From: Cordyceps javanica
Lineage: Eukaryota > Ascomycota > Sordariomycetes > Hypocreales > Cordycipitaceae
Assembly: GCA_036850795.1 (NCBI GenBank)
Contig: JAAECO010000001.1
Span: forward strand, 744,001 to 808,000
Reading direction: 5' to 3'
Length of the DNA: 64,000 nucleotides
Shown: positions 11,016 to 22,992 of the stretch, piece after piece
How the letters are laid out: each line of letters begins with the position of its first letter
Position numbering within the stretch: the stretch's first letter is position 1
Made by a program: the position numbers and the translations under genes
The notes under the pieces: generated by a model
Databases searched by the model: none
Told to the model about the DNA's origin: nothing
The model's input: the letters and a program-made list of their open reading frames with translations, nothing else

Positions 11016-11204
11016 ACAAACAATCGCCGGTCAGTTTTTTTGTCATGTATGATCTGGAGACACTGCATTTGCGTTGGCGCTGTACGTCATTTCTTGGAGA
11101 AAAGTGGATTTAGAGACAATAAGTTATAAAATTGTACAGTTATTTGAGATGGGAGAAGGCTTCAATTATTTGCGGTTACCCAGACGGCGTGGTTTAAGCA
11201 TATC

Positions 11205-12149
11205 TTACCAGAACCAGCCGCCATTCGTCTTGCTATCCGCTTCTATACTTCCTTTTCCATTATCAACGGCTTCTGGTTTTTCATGCTTGGCCGGCCTGAT
11301 TGTGATGGAAGTAGACGAGCCGATTTCCTGGCCATTTTCGTCGTACGTCATGCGCTTGATGGTTGTGTGCTTGTAGCCGAAAGCGTCCACCCACTCTGAC
11401 CTCGTTTCTTTTTCGTTTGGGTTGGGTCGAGTATTTCCGGTCGAAGTTGAAGGACTACTATCCTTATTGTTTCCTTCCATCTGGCGTTCAGATTCGCCCA
11501 TGCGCCGCGGCAGCTCCTCATTGAGGGTTTTCCGGAAAGCATCCCATGCGCTTCGGCCGTCTGCATAGGCCGACTGGATTGCCGAAAAGAGATCATCGAA
11601 ATTTTCAGGTCCTTGATCCCTATTCCTTGACTCGAGAGAGTTGCTGGAACCGGAAAACTGATCATGAAGCTCTCTAAACAGCTTCCCAGTCTCTCGAACA
11701 GCTTCTCGGCTCTTTGGGTTTTCTCGTAATTCACGCCAAAATTCTCGTGCGCTTTCTTCCAAGTCCTTCTGCAGATCTTCCCAGCCTTCTCGCGACGCAC
11801 GAACGATGTAGGACTCCCGTGGCGGGCGGATGAGGCCTTGGGACTGGAGGCGGCCTATCCAGAGCCAGGTGGGCTCACCCTGAGGATACATTTGACGCAG
11901 CATGCGGCTCTGGTGGTAACGCGAGTCGATAGTAGGTAGCGACTTTCCCTGAGATACGGCAAGCAAATCTTCAAAGGCATCCTGGAATGTAAAGATTCTC
12001 GGGTCTAGATCTGGCGGCAGGTCACTGGGTACGGGTTGGGGAAGATGGGTGAGTGCTGAGGGGCAGTAACAGGACAACGCAACCTCGCCTACGCTGAGGG
12101 CAAGGTCTTCGGGACTGGGGATATTTCCTTTGGTGCGTGGGTCGGACAT
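11205..12149 (-). CDS. Conserved-looking fungal protein of unknown function, 314 aa
   Basis: This is a single exon. I take the start at MSDPRTKGNIPSP (12149). The frame is open upstream to 12275, with another ATG at 12174 (MVLPDLSNK), so the N-terminus is uncertain. The protein begins with SPEDLALSVGEVALSCYCPS, then has a Pro-rich stretch. A highly charged, probably helical middle (GWEDLQKDLEESAREFW to about 230) and a Ser/Asn-rich linker follow. A short C-terminal module, WVDAFGYKHTTIKRM with DENGQEIGSSTSITIRP, reminds me of strand-rich tails on some fungal DnaJ/MLF-type proteins, but I cannot place it. It converges with NOP4 (189 bp). No membrane segment or signal peptide is evident. Confidence 0.7.
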   Translation of the reverse strand: MSDPRTKGNIPSPEDLALSVGEVALSCYCPSALTHLPQPVPSDLPPDLDPRIFTFQDAFEDLLAVSQGKSLPTIDSRYHQSRMLRQMYPQGEPTWLWIGRLQSQGLIRPPRESYIVRASREGWEDLQKDLEESAREFWRELRENPKSREAVRETGKLFRELHDQFSGSSNSLESRNRDQGPENFDDLFSAIQSAYADGRSAWDAFRKTLNEELPRRMGESERQMEGNNKDSSPSTSTGNTRPNPNEKETRSEWVDAFGYKHTTIKRMTYDENGQEIGSSTSITIRPAKHEKPEAVDNGKGSIEADSKTNGGWFW

Positions 12150-13564
12150 TTTATTTGACAGGTCAGGCAAAACCATTCGATGAATTGTAAGCGACGACGA
12201 TGAGATGGAACGGTGGCCTGGATTAAATAGCTGAGGTTGTTCTACTTGAGTGCGATACCCATGGTGGGGCAGCACTCCTTGTTAAAGAGGTGCGTGCTGT
12301 CATGTGTAATTGTCCTCGTGATAGGTGCCTGAGTATCTATCCAACACCAATAAAACACGGCCAGGGTCTTGTGGCTATAGAGGTGGGCAACTACCATCAG
12401 TAGCAAGACGGTGTGTGGCTCTCAGCCTTTTTTATTAGTAAAAGGTGAGAAGGACGCGACAGCAACAACGTAATGTTGCTGCGAACGCTAACAAGGTTGG
12501 AGGCAACAGTTGCCCAAGGATGGATGATACGGTACAAAATATACCTTCCTACCTCCTACCTAACCTCTAAACTACCCACCTAGGATACTAATTAAGGTCC
12601 ACGGTGTACTTACTTACTGAAACATTCCTGCTTAGGCCGCCGAAAGACCACCGAGGAGCTACTTGCTACCTTCCGAGCACTGGTACTTGCATGGGCTGGC
12701 TACCTACCTAGGTATTGACCTCTGTCACTGTGTAGCTTGTTTCTAGGTACCTGGGTAGGAACATGGAGAGTAGTGCTGTTGAACATGACCTGGGCTAGAG
12801 ATTTCATTGCCCAAAAAATAGGAGAAATATATACATATATATTGTTAGGACCGATGTATTCTACCGCTATACTAAAATAATATTGCCAGGTTGCCGGTAC
12901 GAGACATGTCAAAAACAGAAGTCTCTCAAGACATGCCCAAATATCGACAGGCCACCACGCAGGTCACTCGGCTACCTACCATGCTACCTACTTAATAAGT
13001 AAGTAATGCTTAGCGCTGTGAGCACCGTCAGCCCCGACTGATAGTGCCTGAGTAGGTACCTAAGTACTTAGGGTAGGGTGGCACTAGGAAGTAGGTGCCT
13101 ACCTACGTACTGTACTAAAGTAGGGAAGTACCTTCGTAGCGCTCAAACGTCCAGTGTCATGGCGGAAGCTATACCCGCAAGTAGTCACTAGCAGCGTCTC
13201 GCCCACAAGCCACACTCTTCTGTTAACGGTGGCGCGAGTCCCGCCTTTGAGGCCAAGGTAAATTGGTGTGAGTGCCACAGTATGACGCTCCAGTATCAAG
13301 CTAATTTAGCGATGTCGTTTTTGTCATTTTACATCCAGTAGACCATGCCGCTTTGCTTCCCACCAACTCTCTAGCTGTGCCGCGATGCTCTGCGCAATCG
13401 CCAGAACTTGAGCTTCTCCTTGATTGATTCTGACGCCCTCGGCTCCGGATGATAACCCGCAGAGTTCCCTGCAGCTGAAGCGCGAGACATCCAGGCACAC
13501 TCAATCACCCTCCCGCCTTTCGCATTCCGCGGCACGGCCGGCCGAGCGGCAATCGAGATACACC
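12150..13564. other. Intergenic region with TACCTAGGTA-type repeats
   Basis: This 1.4-kb spacer lies between divergent genes. The stretches 12541-12740 and 13030-13110 are built largely from TACCTACCTAGGTA-like and CTACCTAC words on both strands. No ORF of protein-like composition was found. The last 150 bp (pyrimidine-rich, then purine-mixed) are presumably the leader of the NIPA-type gene. Confidence 0.5.
12541..12740. repeat. TACCTAGGTA-type degenerate low-complexity tract
   Basis: The sequence has clustered CTACCTCC, CTACCTAA, CTACCCACCTAGGA, CTACCTACCTAGGTA and CTAGGTACCTGGGTAGG words. It is a degenerate tetra/octamer repeat with dyad symmetry and no coding potential. Similar words recur near 13030-13110, 47030-48000, 49590-50090 and 62100-62215. 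Confidence 0.6.
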
Positions 13565-15753
13565 ATGGCCTTTGAAGCGCTTATCCTGTCCACGGCCACG
13601 GCGACGATCACAGCGACCACCAGCATTATATCCAGCACGACAAGCCACGCTGCCATACCCTCGACCACGGCGATACCGGGGGCCGGCGATAATGGCGACA
13701 ACTCCGGCGATGACCAAGATACGCTACGCAATTGGTCCTCGCTCATTGGCATCGTCACCGCGATTATCGGCAACATCCTCATTGCCCTGGCACTCAATGT
13801 CCAGCGGTATGCGCACACCAGGCTCAACAGAGAACGTGCTCGCGTCAAGCAACGTGCTCGCGCCGTCCTCAAGCGAGCCCAGAGCAGCAACGCGCCGGGA
13901 TCGTACGGCGCCATCGCCGGTACGGGCAACGGGCACATCAACAGCAATGAAAACCGAGCGGCAAGTGCGGGTGCGGGCGCGGGCGCGGGCGCGAATGGCT
14001 ATCACGACGTGGAAAACGATCTTCTGTCGGCATCCTTCCAGTCTGATGCCACCACCGTGCCCGAAGACCTAACCGCCGCAAGCAAGACCTCATCCAACTA
14101 TCTCAAGTCCCCATACTGGTGGCTCGGTCAAATTCTGATTACGCTAGGCGAGATGGGCAACTTTCTAGCATACGGTTTCGCGCCAGCATCCATTGTCTCG
14201 CCGCTCGGTGTCGTCGCCCTGGTGTCCAACTGCATCATTGCGCCGGTCATGTTCCACGAAAAGTTCCGCCAGCGTGACTTTTGGGGCGTCGTCATTGCAG
14301 TCGCGGGTGTTGTCACTGTTGTTTTGAGCGCCAAAACAGAGGAGACTAAGCTCAAGCCCGGTGATATCCTGGACGCTATCACTACCATGGAATTTGAGAT
14401 CTACTTCGGGGTCACGATATCCTTAATCGGTATTCTCATGTGGGCTAGCGGCAGATACGGCCGACGCACAAGTCTGATTGACTTGGGGCTCGTTGGCCTT
14501 TTCGGTAACTAAACGCCGCTACTTTTACTCCTAGAACCCAATTTACTAATGCGTCTATAGGTGGTTACACAGCCCTGGCCACGAAGGGTGTATCATCTAT
14601 GCTGTCATCTACCCTTTGGCGAGCATTCACTGCTCCTCTGACCTATCTTTTACTTTTCATTCTTCTCGGGACGGCTGTCATGCAGATCCGTTACGTGAAC
14701 AAGGCTCTCCAACGTTTCGATTCGACTCAAGTTATTCCAATTCAATTCGTCATGTTCACCCTCTGCGTCATCATCGGCAGTGCAGTCCTCTACCGTGATT
14801 TTGAGAAGACGACTCCCGAGCGAGCCGCCAAGTTCATTGGCGGATGCTTGCTTACCTTCTTTGGTGTATTCTTGATAACGAGTGGGCGCCAGCGTAAGGA
14901 CGAGGACGAGGACTTTCTGGACGATGCCGACGGTATCGACGAGACTATCGGGTTAATTGACCAGGAAGGTAACCCAGCTGCAGCATCAGATGATGATCTG
15001 AGGCAAGAGCTATCATCTCGTCGCTCTAGTAAGGTGTCCCGTGTGAGTTTCGCGGAGCCGTTCAAAATCCCTTACCGGGACGCACCAGATGATTCTGCCA
15101 ACGCTCGCCCCAAGATGCTGGGGGGCAGTCCAAATTCACGGGACTTAGATACGCCCGGCGAGCAGAATATCGAATCTTTGCCGCGTGTTGTGCGAACCAT
15201 ATCTGCCAATTCCGTCGCATCGGCCCCGGTGCCAGCCATTACAGATGTACCACCGACACCGCCAGCACAGCGAGAACCTCAACTCGTACCATCGGGTACC
15301 GAGAGGCCTGTTACGCCACGGGCCAATACAACAACTCCAAAATCGACAACTCGTGACCGAGACCGTACATTTTACTCCCCTTCGCCACTATATTCCACTG
15401 TCACGACGGTTGTCAAGGATGCTCTGCGAGAAAACACCAACAACCAGTCATCGTTGCGACGTATACGATCAAGTATCCGCGCTAGTCTCTTCATCGACTC
15501 CGACGAAGAAGACCAAGGTGGAAACGAGCACGATACACAACAGACCTTTGCTATCCCACCACCAGAGAATGATTTGCTGAGAGCCCTCACAGCCTCAGAG
15601 CAAGAAACCGAGGCTGCAACGGTAGCTAGCCGACAGCGCGCTAGGAGCTTCAGCGAAACGGTTGGCAACTTTTTCCGATCCAAGAAGAAGGCCAAAAATA
15701 GTGACATCGAAAGTGGTCAGAACAGCGATGACAATGGCGAGCCCAGTGTATGA
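13565..15753 (+). CDS. NIPA-type (DUF803) magnesium transporter, membrane protein
   Basis: There are two exons, 13565-14504 and 14561-15753, with a 56-nt intron (donor GTAACT, branch TTACTAAT). The protein has 710 residues. The start has an ideal CACCATGG context. Hydrophobic segments include SLIGIVTAIIGNILIALALN, WWLGQILITLGEMGNFLAYG, SIVSPLGVVALVSNCIIAPV, FWGVVIAVAGVVTVVL, IYFGVTISLIGILMWAS and several after the splice. This is the multi-helix core of NIPA/DUF803 proteins related to the drug/metabolite transporter fold. Animal members carry Mg2+; the fungal substrate is inferred. An Ala/Gly-rich insert (about 120-145) and a long hydrophilic Ser/Asp-rich tail (about 430-710) are probably cytosolic. 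The intron falls within the Gly-Gly of LVGLFGGYTAL, which supports the splice. Confidence 0.88.
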
Positions 15754-18700
15754 TGTGATATCACTTTTAATGCCGCAATCAGGATGAATCATGGATTCAA
15801 AAACTCTGCGTCTACTTATTCCGCCCAAATTCTCATTCCTTTTCGCATTTTGCCCTCTGTCTCGACCAGCATTTATTACTATATAATCTTTGAGCCTGTT
15901 TTTACTTCATTAGGCGACGGCGTTACAACGGAAGGCGGACTGAAACCTCGCTTCTGGACAACTGCAATCAACTTAGACCGGTCTTTTCTGTTTTATATGT
16001 TTGTTGTTATTTTTTTGTATTCAACCCAGTGTTGCTAGCTTGTGTCACTCATGCATATGTGTCAAGTCAGGCACAGATTGTAGCCACTTGGCCGAGCTAA
16101 ATCTATTTACATGTTTTCCCCTCTCATGTGTTTTTCTTCATGTTACAATAGTAAGGATATTAAGTAGTTAGTATTATGAGAGGCCCCGTCAGAAGAAGTC
16201 GGCACTTCCCTGTTCTCCCTGACTCGCAAGACCGATAGCGCTAAGGCTGGCACAGGACGGAAAGATATAACTCGGTCGGCGGTAAGTAGAAGTTGTCTTC
16301 TAGCCCGCAAAGCCCATGGCTGTCAACAGTCAAAGCGGGCGGAAGCCAAGTGCCGGCAACTCCTTACCCATGGCGATGTGCCAAAATCGCCGGTCGTGCA
16401 GGCAAGCTAAGGCATGAATTACTAGGTCAATCCATGTTGCCTGTTAACATTGAAACACTGGGACATTTTACAGTAACCACGACGCATAATGGACAATATC
16501 GATTAACGACCATGTAATGACTTGAGTGACGGCTTCAATGGCAGATTGCTCTTTGACTGGAGCAGCTACATGGAAAAACAGGTGACAAACATTTTCAATA
16601 AATCGAGTGCGCCCGTCGCCCCAAGGTGATATTTTCGTCGCTGCACACCCGCCTTTACCACCTCCACGCCCTCTCCAAAAGAACGCCGCTAAATAACAGA
16701 ATAAAAGGATGGATACGAAAGAAGCTGTCAAGTTCTCTTCGCGAGGCCCGCGACCATTCGAACGCCTGCAAGTTTACGCGTCGGCGCCCGAATACCCGGG
16801 AGCCTTATTTTCTCATGGCCTCCTTTGCCATTGCGCCATGCCATGTTCCATCCAGAGCCCCAATGAAAGCATGCGCGGTGGAACCAACCTCGCTTTTGCC
16901 TGCCTCTATATTGGGGCTGCGCGCATACAATAATAACAAAAAACAAAAGCAATATGGAAGCACATACGGAGTACTGGCGGTACATATGAGTTTCATACGA
17001 AGCAGCAGCTGAAGGGCAACCACAGCGTCGGGACGCGACGCAAGGAGCGGCCCCATTGTCTCCATGCACAAAAGGGCCATGGTACATAGGGCTCTAGATT
17101 TGTGTGTGGTGCACATGTAGCGATATTGTTGCAAGTTTCTGGGCCGTGGGTATATATTGCTCTCGGGGCTCGAAGGCTTTGTCCAGAAGCGAAGCGAGCA
17201 AGTGAAATTGCCTACTTATCGGGCAGTGACACAATCAAGGGTAGCCCTCCCTCAAGGACGGAAGCCGTCTGCAAGATCGACAATTCATCATCTAACCATT
17301 TACCGTTGCAACCACGCCACCAAACGCGTAAAGGTGTAAGTACTGGCGCCTCGAAACTGGGGGTTCCCTGTTCCAGGCTGTCGCTGCCACACCACAAGCA
17401 GAGCCGACTCGCACAGCAGCATACTAAGTACTCAGTATCAATGTCGAGCAAAAGGGCCCTTCTCCCCTCCTTGGTGGCATCCACAATAGCTCTCCCCATC
17501 CTTGCTTGCCAGGACCACCTTGCAAAGGTTCCCACTGGTGCTAACTTGGCAGCCCGCGCAATCGAGCTATTCCTGTCTTGGAGCTACGCCCCTGTGTCTT
17601 GCAGCAAGCCTGCCGTCCGCAACACACAGGATGTGGCCGTTTCTTCGGGGGCCATGGCCCGGACGTGGCTTTGGCAAAAAGAACTACTCTGACTCCCAAC
17701 TCGAGGGTCCACTGGTCGTGGAAGGTTCCATGAGCAAGGTCCCGGCCAAGCCCCAAGAGGACCCAGCATGTGCGACGGGGGCATTAACAGTCGGCTCCGC
17801 TCAGAGCGGACGGCCCCCGATGACAGAAGGGGTTATCGACTAACTTATGACCAGGCTCAGTAGTCATGTCATTGACCAGCCGTCATTTGCCCAGCCACGT
17901 TGGGTAAGTAGTACTGAGTAAGACATGATCACAGCTATAAGTTATGATAACACGGAATTCGCCAATGATTCCGCGTCAAAATAGAGCTATGCCCTGTCAC
18001 ACTCGTATGCTCGTTTCGACCTGGCGCAGTCGCGGCTGACGAGTACTGTGGCTTGCTGAACAGCATGAATAATGCAATTTACCTTTGTGCAAAAGGTCCC
18101 TGTGGCGCTGCCGTTTACACAAACAGAGGAAAGTTGTCATGTCCAACGATCGCGCGCCTGCTGCGGGTACTGAGAACCGTGCAAAAACCACCGAAATGCA
18201 ACCTTGCAGCCGCTGCAAAGGCGGAGTAGGAAACCATGCTGATACTACATGCAGAATGGCTTCCTGGACTGCCCTTTTCAGTCATGCGTGGCTTCGTGTT
18301 GCTTCTCATGCGTCCCAATCAAGCCACGAAGAGAAAAAAACCAATGCGCCTCCTCCCCCCCCCAGGCTTGACCTTCCTTGAGGTGCATCACAGGCATCGT
18401 ACCTCATGAGTACTCCGTACCGAGTAGAACATCCCCAGCCGAGGCTGGATGCATGCAGGGCGCTCGCTGGTACAACACACACTTTGGGGACGGATTCATC
18501 TACCCCTGACTACAAGTGTGTGGCTACCACACCATTGCCATCCATGTCCAATAAGCCTCTTCATCTCCATGTTGGGGGAAATGCAGAGCAACCAGTCCTG
18601 CATTAATGCTCTTCATGTTACCCCTCGAGGAAAAAGACGGCGAGCGCCTTCCCATACAGCACCACTACTTAGCATGTACTATTTCGGGCAAATCGCTCAA

Positions 18701-21700
18701 CGGTGGACATTGAAGACGCGACAGCTTCTTGAAAGAGAAGAGTGTAATGCTGATCCGTGCAGGGGAAGACAGGCCGCGACCCCTTGGCTATTCGGTCGCT
18801 GATGTTCCGAACCGGCCGCCGGTCCTGCCTGTCCCAAAGAAACAGAAACTCAGCGAAGCCGCCTTGCAGCCAGCCTCGGCCACAAGCTCGCTTGCTCAAG
18901 AATTGCAAAGCTTGCGTTTCAGCATTACCCATGGGCCGCGCCGCAATCCTGGCCTCGCCCCTAGAGGACGGGAAGTTGCAAGTTTGATGGCGAGACATCA
19001 CCAGACGACGGTGCCGAAACTTTAAAATAGAACCCGATGCCTTGACCAAACGTTTGCACTCAAGTCTAACCGAGGTGACAACCCGCTCTACACCTAAATA
19101 AAAGCCCATTGTCTGTGCAGGGCTTGGCCCGTGCTGGCCAAGATGCGCAACTGCCTGATCAAGTGTGTTTCAGAAGTTGGGGGGTTAGTTGGCCAGGGGC
19201 CCAACAAAGCCAAAAGACAATGCAAGCTCACCAGAGCGAAAGCCAGCTTCTCTGTTCTATACAACAAGGCGACAAAGAATAGCAGCTTCAAGGCCAAAAG
19301 TAGCAACGACCGTCGATGCCTAGTCGTTGCGTAGTGTAAGCGGAAGGAATCTTCTCCGGGTGCTTCTAGATTCGGCGGCATGCATATATTAACACTTTAC
19401 TACTGGGGTCCCAGTGTAGCCTTTCAGTGAGGCCGTCTCTTGGACTCTTGTAAGCTTCCTCGCATTACGCAATTCGTTCGCTAGCTTACTTGGAATATTT
19501 CAAGAGGAACGGACATGGTTCAACAGCTACATGGCCAACTGCTCTCCCCATTATGCTTCTCTACGTCGATCACTACTGATCAAAACGACAAGTTATCGTC
19601 CGGTGTGTCCTGAATAATGCGCTGGGAGCCAACCGGTTCCGCCACGGCGCTAGCAAGGAACGTGTGCCCATCTGTCGTTGCCCGGCTGTATCAGAATTTT
19701 GTCCCCCTTCCCTTTTCTGGTGACGGCGCATGGACTGGAAAGCGTAGCGAAAGTAAAAATGATGGTATTCGAATGGGGGCCGTTGATGCGATGGCATAAA
19801 GAGGGCAATGCTACGAGATCCGTTCGCATGGCGCTCCGCAGCGGCTGAGAACTGGCGATGAGGCAGACAGCCATGCCTCATCACGATGGGAATATCCCAT
19901 GTCATTGCTTGAGGGGATAATTGATGGCGCATTAGTGCTGGAATTACAAGATCTATTTTCCGAGGTCTTATTCTCGCGTCAGACGCATTGGCTGTCAGCT
20001 ACCGCAATGGATGCACCGCATTTCACACCGAGTAGACGATCTTGATAGCGAACATACGTTTGAGACCGTAATCCCGATGCTACGGAAACAGAAAGTAGTT
20101 GCTAAGGTCGTCAGCCGGTATCTTGCGGGCACGATTCAAAGCTCGCGAGGCGAGAGCTGCTCAACCCGGGACTGGCCTATCGCACTACGTATTGAAGATC
20201 CGCATAACGACAGGCAATGCATCATCCATGCATAGCACCATACGAAGCACAGAAAAGTATGATGATCTTTGCCAGGACCCAGTGTGCGCCGTCGAGCGAA
20301 TGAGTATAACAAACATGGCAACATGCGGTACGCGTTAGCTTATACACTACGCGCGAATTTATGTCTTCACTCTCCACTGCAGACTTTCCGCACCACTTTA
20401 GGACCTATAACTAGAGAATGCACATGCATGATAAACCTTTGGCACGCCATGGATGCCACGGGTTCTATGCACGCCATCCCACTAACTACCAGTTAGCATT
20501 GGACGGTCAGCGCTTGCAAGGGGGCCAAGCCTCGAAAGGCACTGAGGACTGGCAAGCTTTCTTCATGCTTACTGCTTCCTAGGCTCTGCCATCCGGGGCT
20601 CACTCGTCAGTCTGTCGGGAGACCCAGGGCAATGTAAACCCTGCGCGATACCGAAACCACGGGACGTTGTTGATGGTGCGAGACGGCATGCCGGCCGGAT
20701 GGTGTGTTGCATCGGGCTGTAAAGAGTCAACACATGCGGGAACCCTGTATGTAGCAGGCTGACAGGAGCTGCGACGGCTCGCCTGCTCTGCGCTGAGCTT
20801 CCGACCAACTACTTGCGCGTCGAGCTTCCAACTGTGTGGGCAATACATGACCTCTCCGATAGTTCCCCTTTCCCCAGGATAACGATGCATTACGGCATTT
20901 TCAAGTGACGGTACACAGCAGGCTGTGTCTGTCCCAAGTCAACAAGTAGTGAGCCTCTTCTGTGAGGTATGTACAGTCGTTTGAGGGCAGCGGCGAGGGG
21001 AACACCGACACTGGCCCACGCCCCGGTCTGCGACGACCTCTTACCAGTAGCAAGCAAGCATGGCAGCAAACACGCGAGCCCGCATAAAGGACGCTTGACA
21101 GTTGTGCTATTCACAAAAAGTATAATTCGGACTCCCCGTCTCCATTATCCACCGTCTCCTCAGTTGGCCGAGCCGGGTAGTGGCCGCTCCAGCAGCTTCT
21201 TGCTCTGTCCCGCGTCTCCCAAGTACGTATGGCCGCGCCCGCCCCCTGAGCTTGCTGTTGTTTTTTTTCTTTTAAAGCTGTCGGCGATCGCCAGAACTAC
21301 TACCAGACGGGGCCCTACTGTGCCCGTTTCACACAGCCGGCCCTTAAGCCTCAAATAGAAGCTGGCCTCGAGTGGGCTGGCGGAACCCTCTCTAGTCCCA
21401 AGCAGGCGTAAGCCGGTGGGTATCGAGAAGGGGGAGGTCTTCTTCCTCGCAGCACACGAGCTCGTTAGCGCGAGCCCTGAAGAATGCACTGCTCAACTCT
21501 AGATGCTGGTTTAACTATGGGCTCGTCTTTGAAGCACCACTCAATGGCACAATGCGGTGCGGCTCGACCAAGGTTCGGCAATTGTCTTTATGCAGTCTCA
21601 GGAGAGACATCTAGATCCAACGGATGGTACGACGCGCGGTCCCGAGAGGTGGGATATGTAGACCAGGAATCGACTTGCCAGGGCTACTCCATACTCGAGA

Positions 21701-22992
21701 TTGGGCCTGGGAGGGTCGGGTATTTGATAAATCCACCAGGCACATGCTATTGTTCCGCACTGTGCGGTGCGGTGCTACCAGCAACTCGGCTGCCTGCTCC
21801 TGTGTTTTCTCTCGCACCTCACCACCTTGGATGCAAATGGCCCGCCACCACGCGACAACGGCCAATGATGGAGGCTTAGTTCCTGGCTAGCCCAGGGGTG
21901 AGCTCTTGTGGCTTCCCTTCCTTTGGGCTCTCACCCCCATCACCTCGCATGCAAGCCCCCATGACGCACTTGGCTGGATCCCCACCACATATCCAGAGTT
22001 CTCTGGTGCTGGTGCTGGTGCTGGTGCTCTTCTCCGTACGGGTTACTGCCTAGCTTGTTAGCGAACCCTAGTTGACTGCAAGCTTTTTTGCTCTGGCGTA
22101 CAGCCAATTGTCAAGGTGCCGTGGCCCATTCAGTTCCAACGCCACCTCTTGGGGGAAAAAAGGTGAGTGTGGTGGGACAATGGCCTGCGTGTCTCACTCG
22201 CGATGCCCACGTCCACAGCTCATGACGCCAGAAAACAAAAGCCGTGGTCCAGGTCGGGTCACCGCTTGGCCAAACAAAGGAACCTGAAGCGCACCATGAC
22301 TCTACCGGCTCGATCTGGCGCGGCTAAAAGAGAGACCTGCGCTCCTGCGAACCTGTCATTAGCGGTCTTCAGAAATCATCAGGTCGCAGGCGGGCTTATT
22401 ATCTAGCAAACTATGCGCTAAGGCCTGGGCACAGAGTCTCGAGATGCTGCAGAGCAACGGCTTCTTCTACTCAGTATTGTCGAGCGGACACGGCGCGCTG
22501 CATGGCGTCCAGCTTCTCTGCAACTTACCAGTGCACCCGAATTCGACCGTCGTCCAATCGCTGTGCGTGATATTTCCAGGATGCTGGATTGTCCTTTCTT
22601 TACTCCCCAAACCCCTCCTTCACGTACATACACACACCCCCGTCTCCATCAAGCCGGCCGCGCGGGTTTGCTCTTCATGGTTCTACCCTCAGCCTGCAAA
22701 TTGCGCCAATCTTGCTTCCCCTCCCCGGGATTTTAGTCTACTGATACTTGCAAAATTATATTATCTAGCCTCTCCCAACAAAGACGAGCGACAGATATTC
22801 CCTTCCTTTCCCGCCTTTGCTCAATTTCTGTTCATCGTGACTGGGCTCAGCCTTCTCCACGTGAGATTTCACACGCAACCCTCGTGGTGCCTTATTACGA
22901 ATAGCTCCGTCTTAACCTGACCCGCACCGACGGACCTTGCAAGCAACTTACAAGGGCCAAGGATTATCCTCTCCATCCTCCACTGAGTGACA
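15754..22992. other. 7.2-kb region without a supported gene
   Basis: The first part is presumably the 3' end of the NIPA-type gene. The remainder is base-balanced, not AT-rich, and every ORF is short and of random composition on both strands. Visible words include scattered AGTACTCCGTAC/TACTCAGTA motifs (16965, 17421, 17905, 18408) and a (GGTGCT)4 run at 22005-22028. The last 400 bp (22590-22990) are pyrimidine-rich and probably the CRIB gene's leader. No tRNA B-box was found in a manual scan. It may be regulatory DNA, an old decayed element or unrecognised non-coding RNA. Confidence 0.4.
22005..22028. repeat. (GGTGCT)4 hexanucleotide repeat
   Basis: These are four perfect tandem GGTGCT units in non-coding DNA about 960 bp upstream of the CRIB-motif gene. 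Confidence 0.85.
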
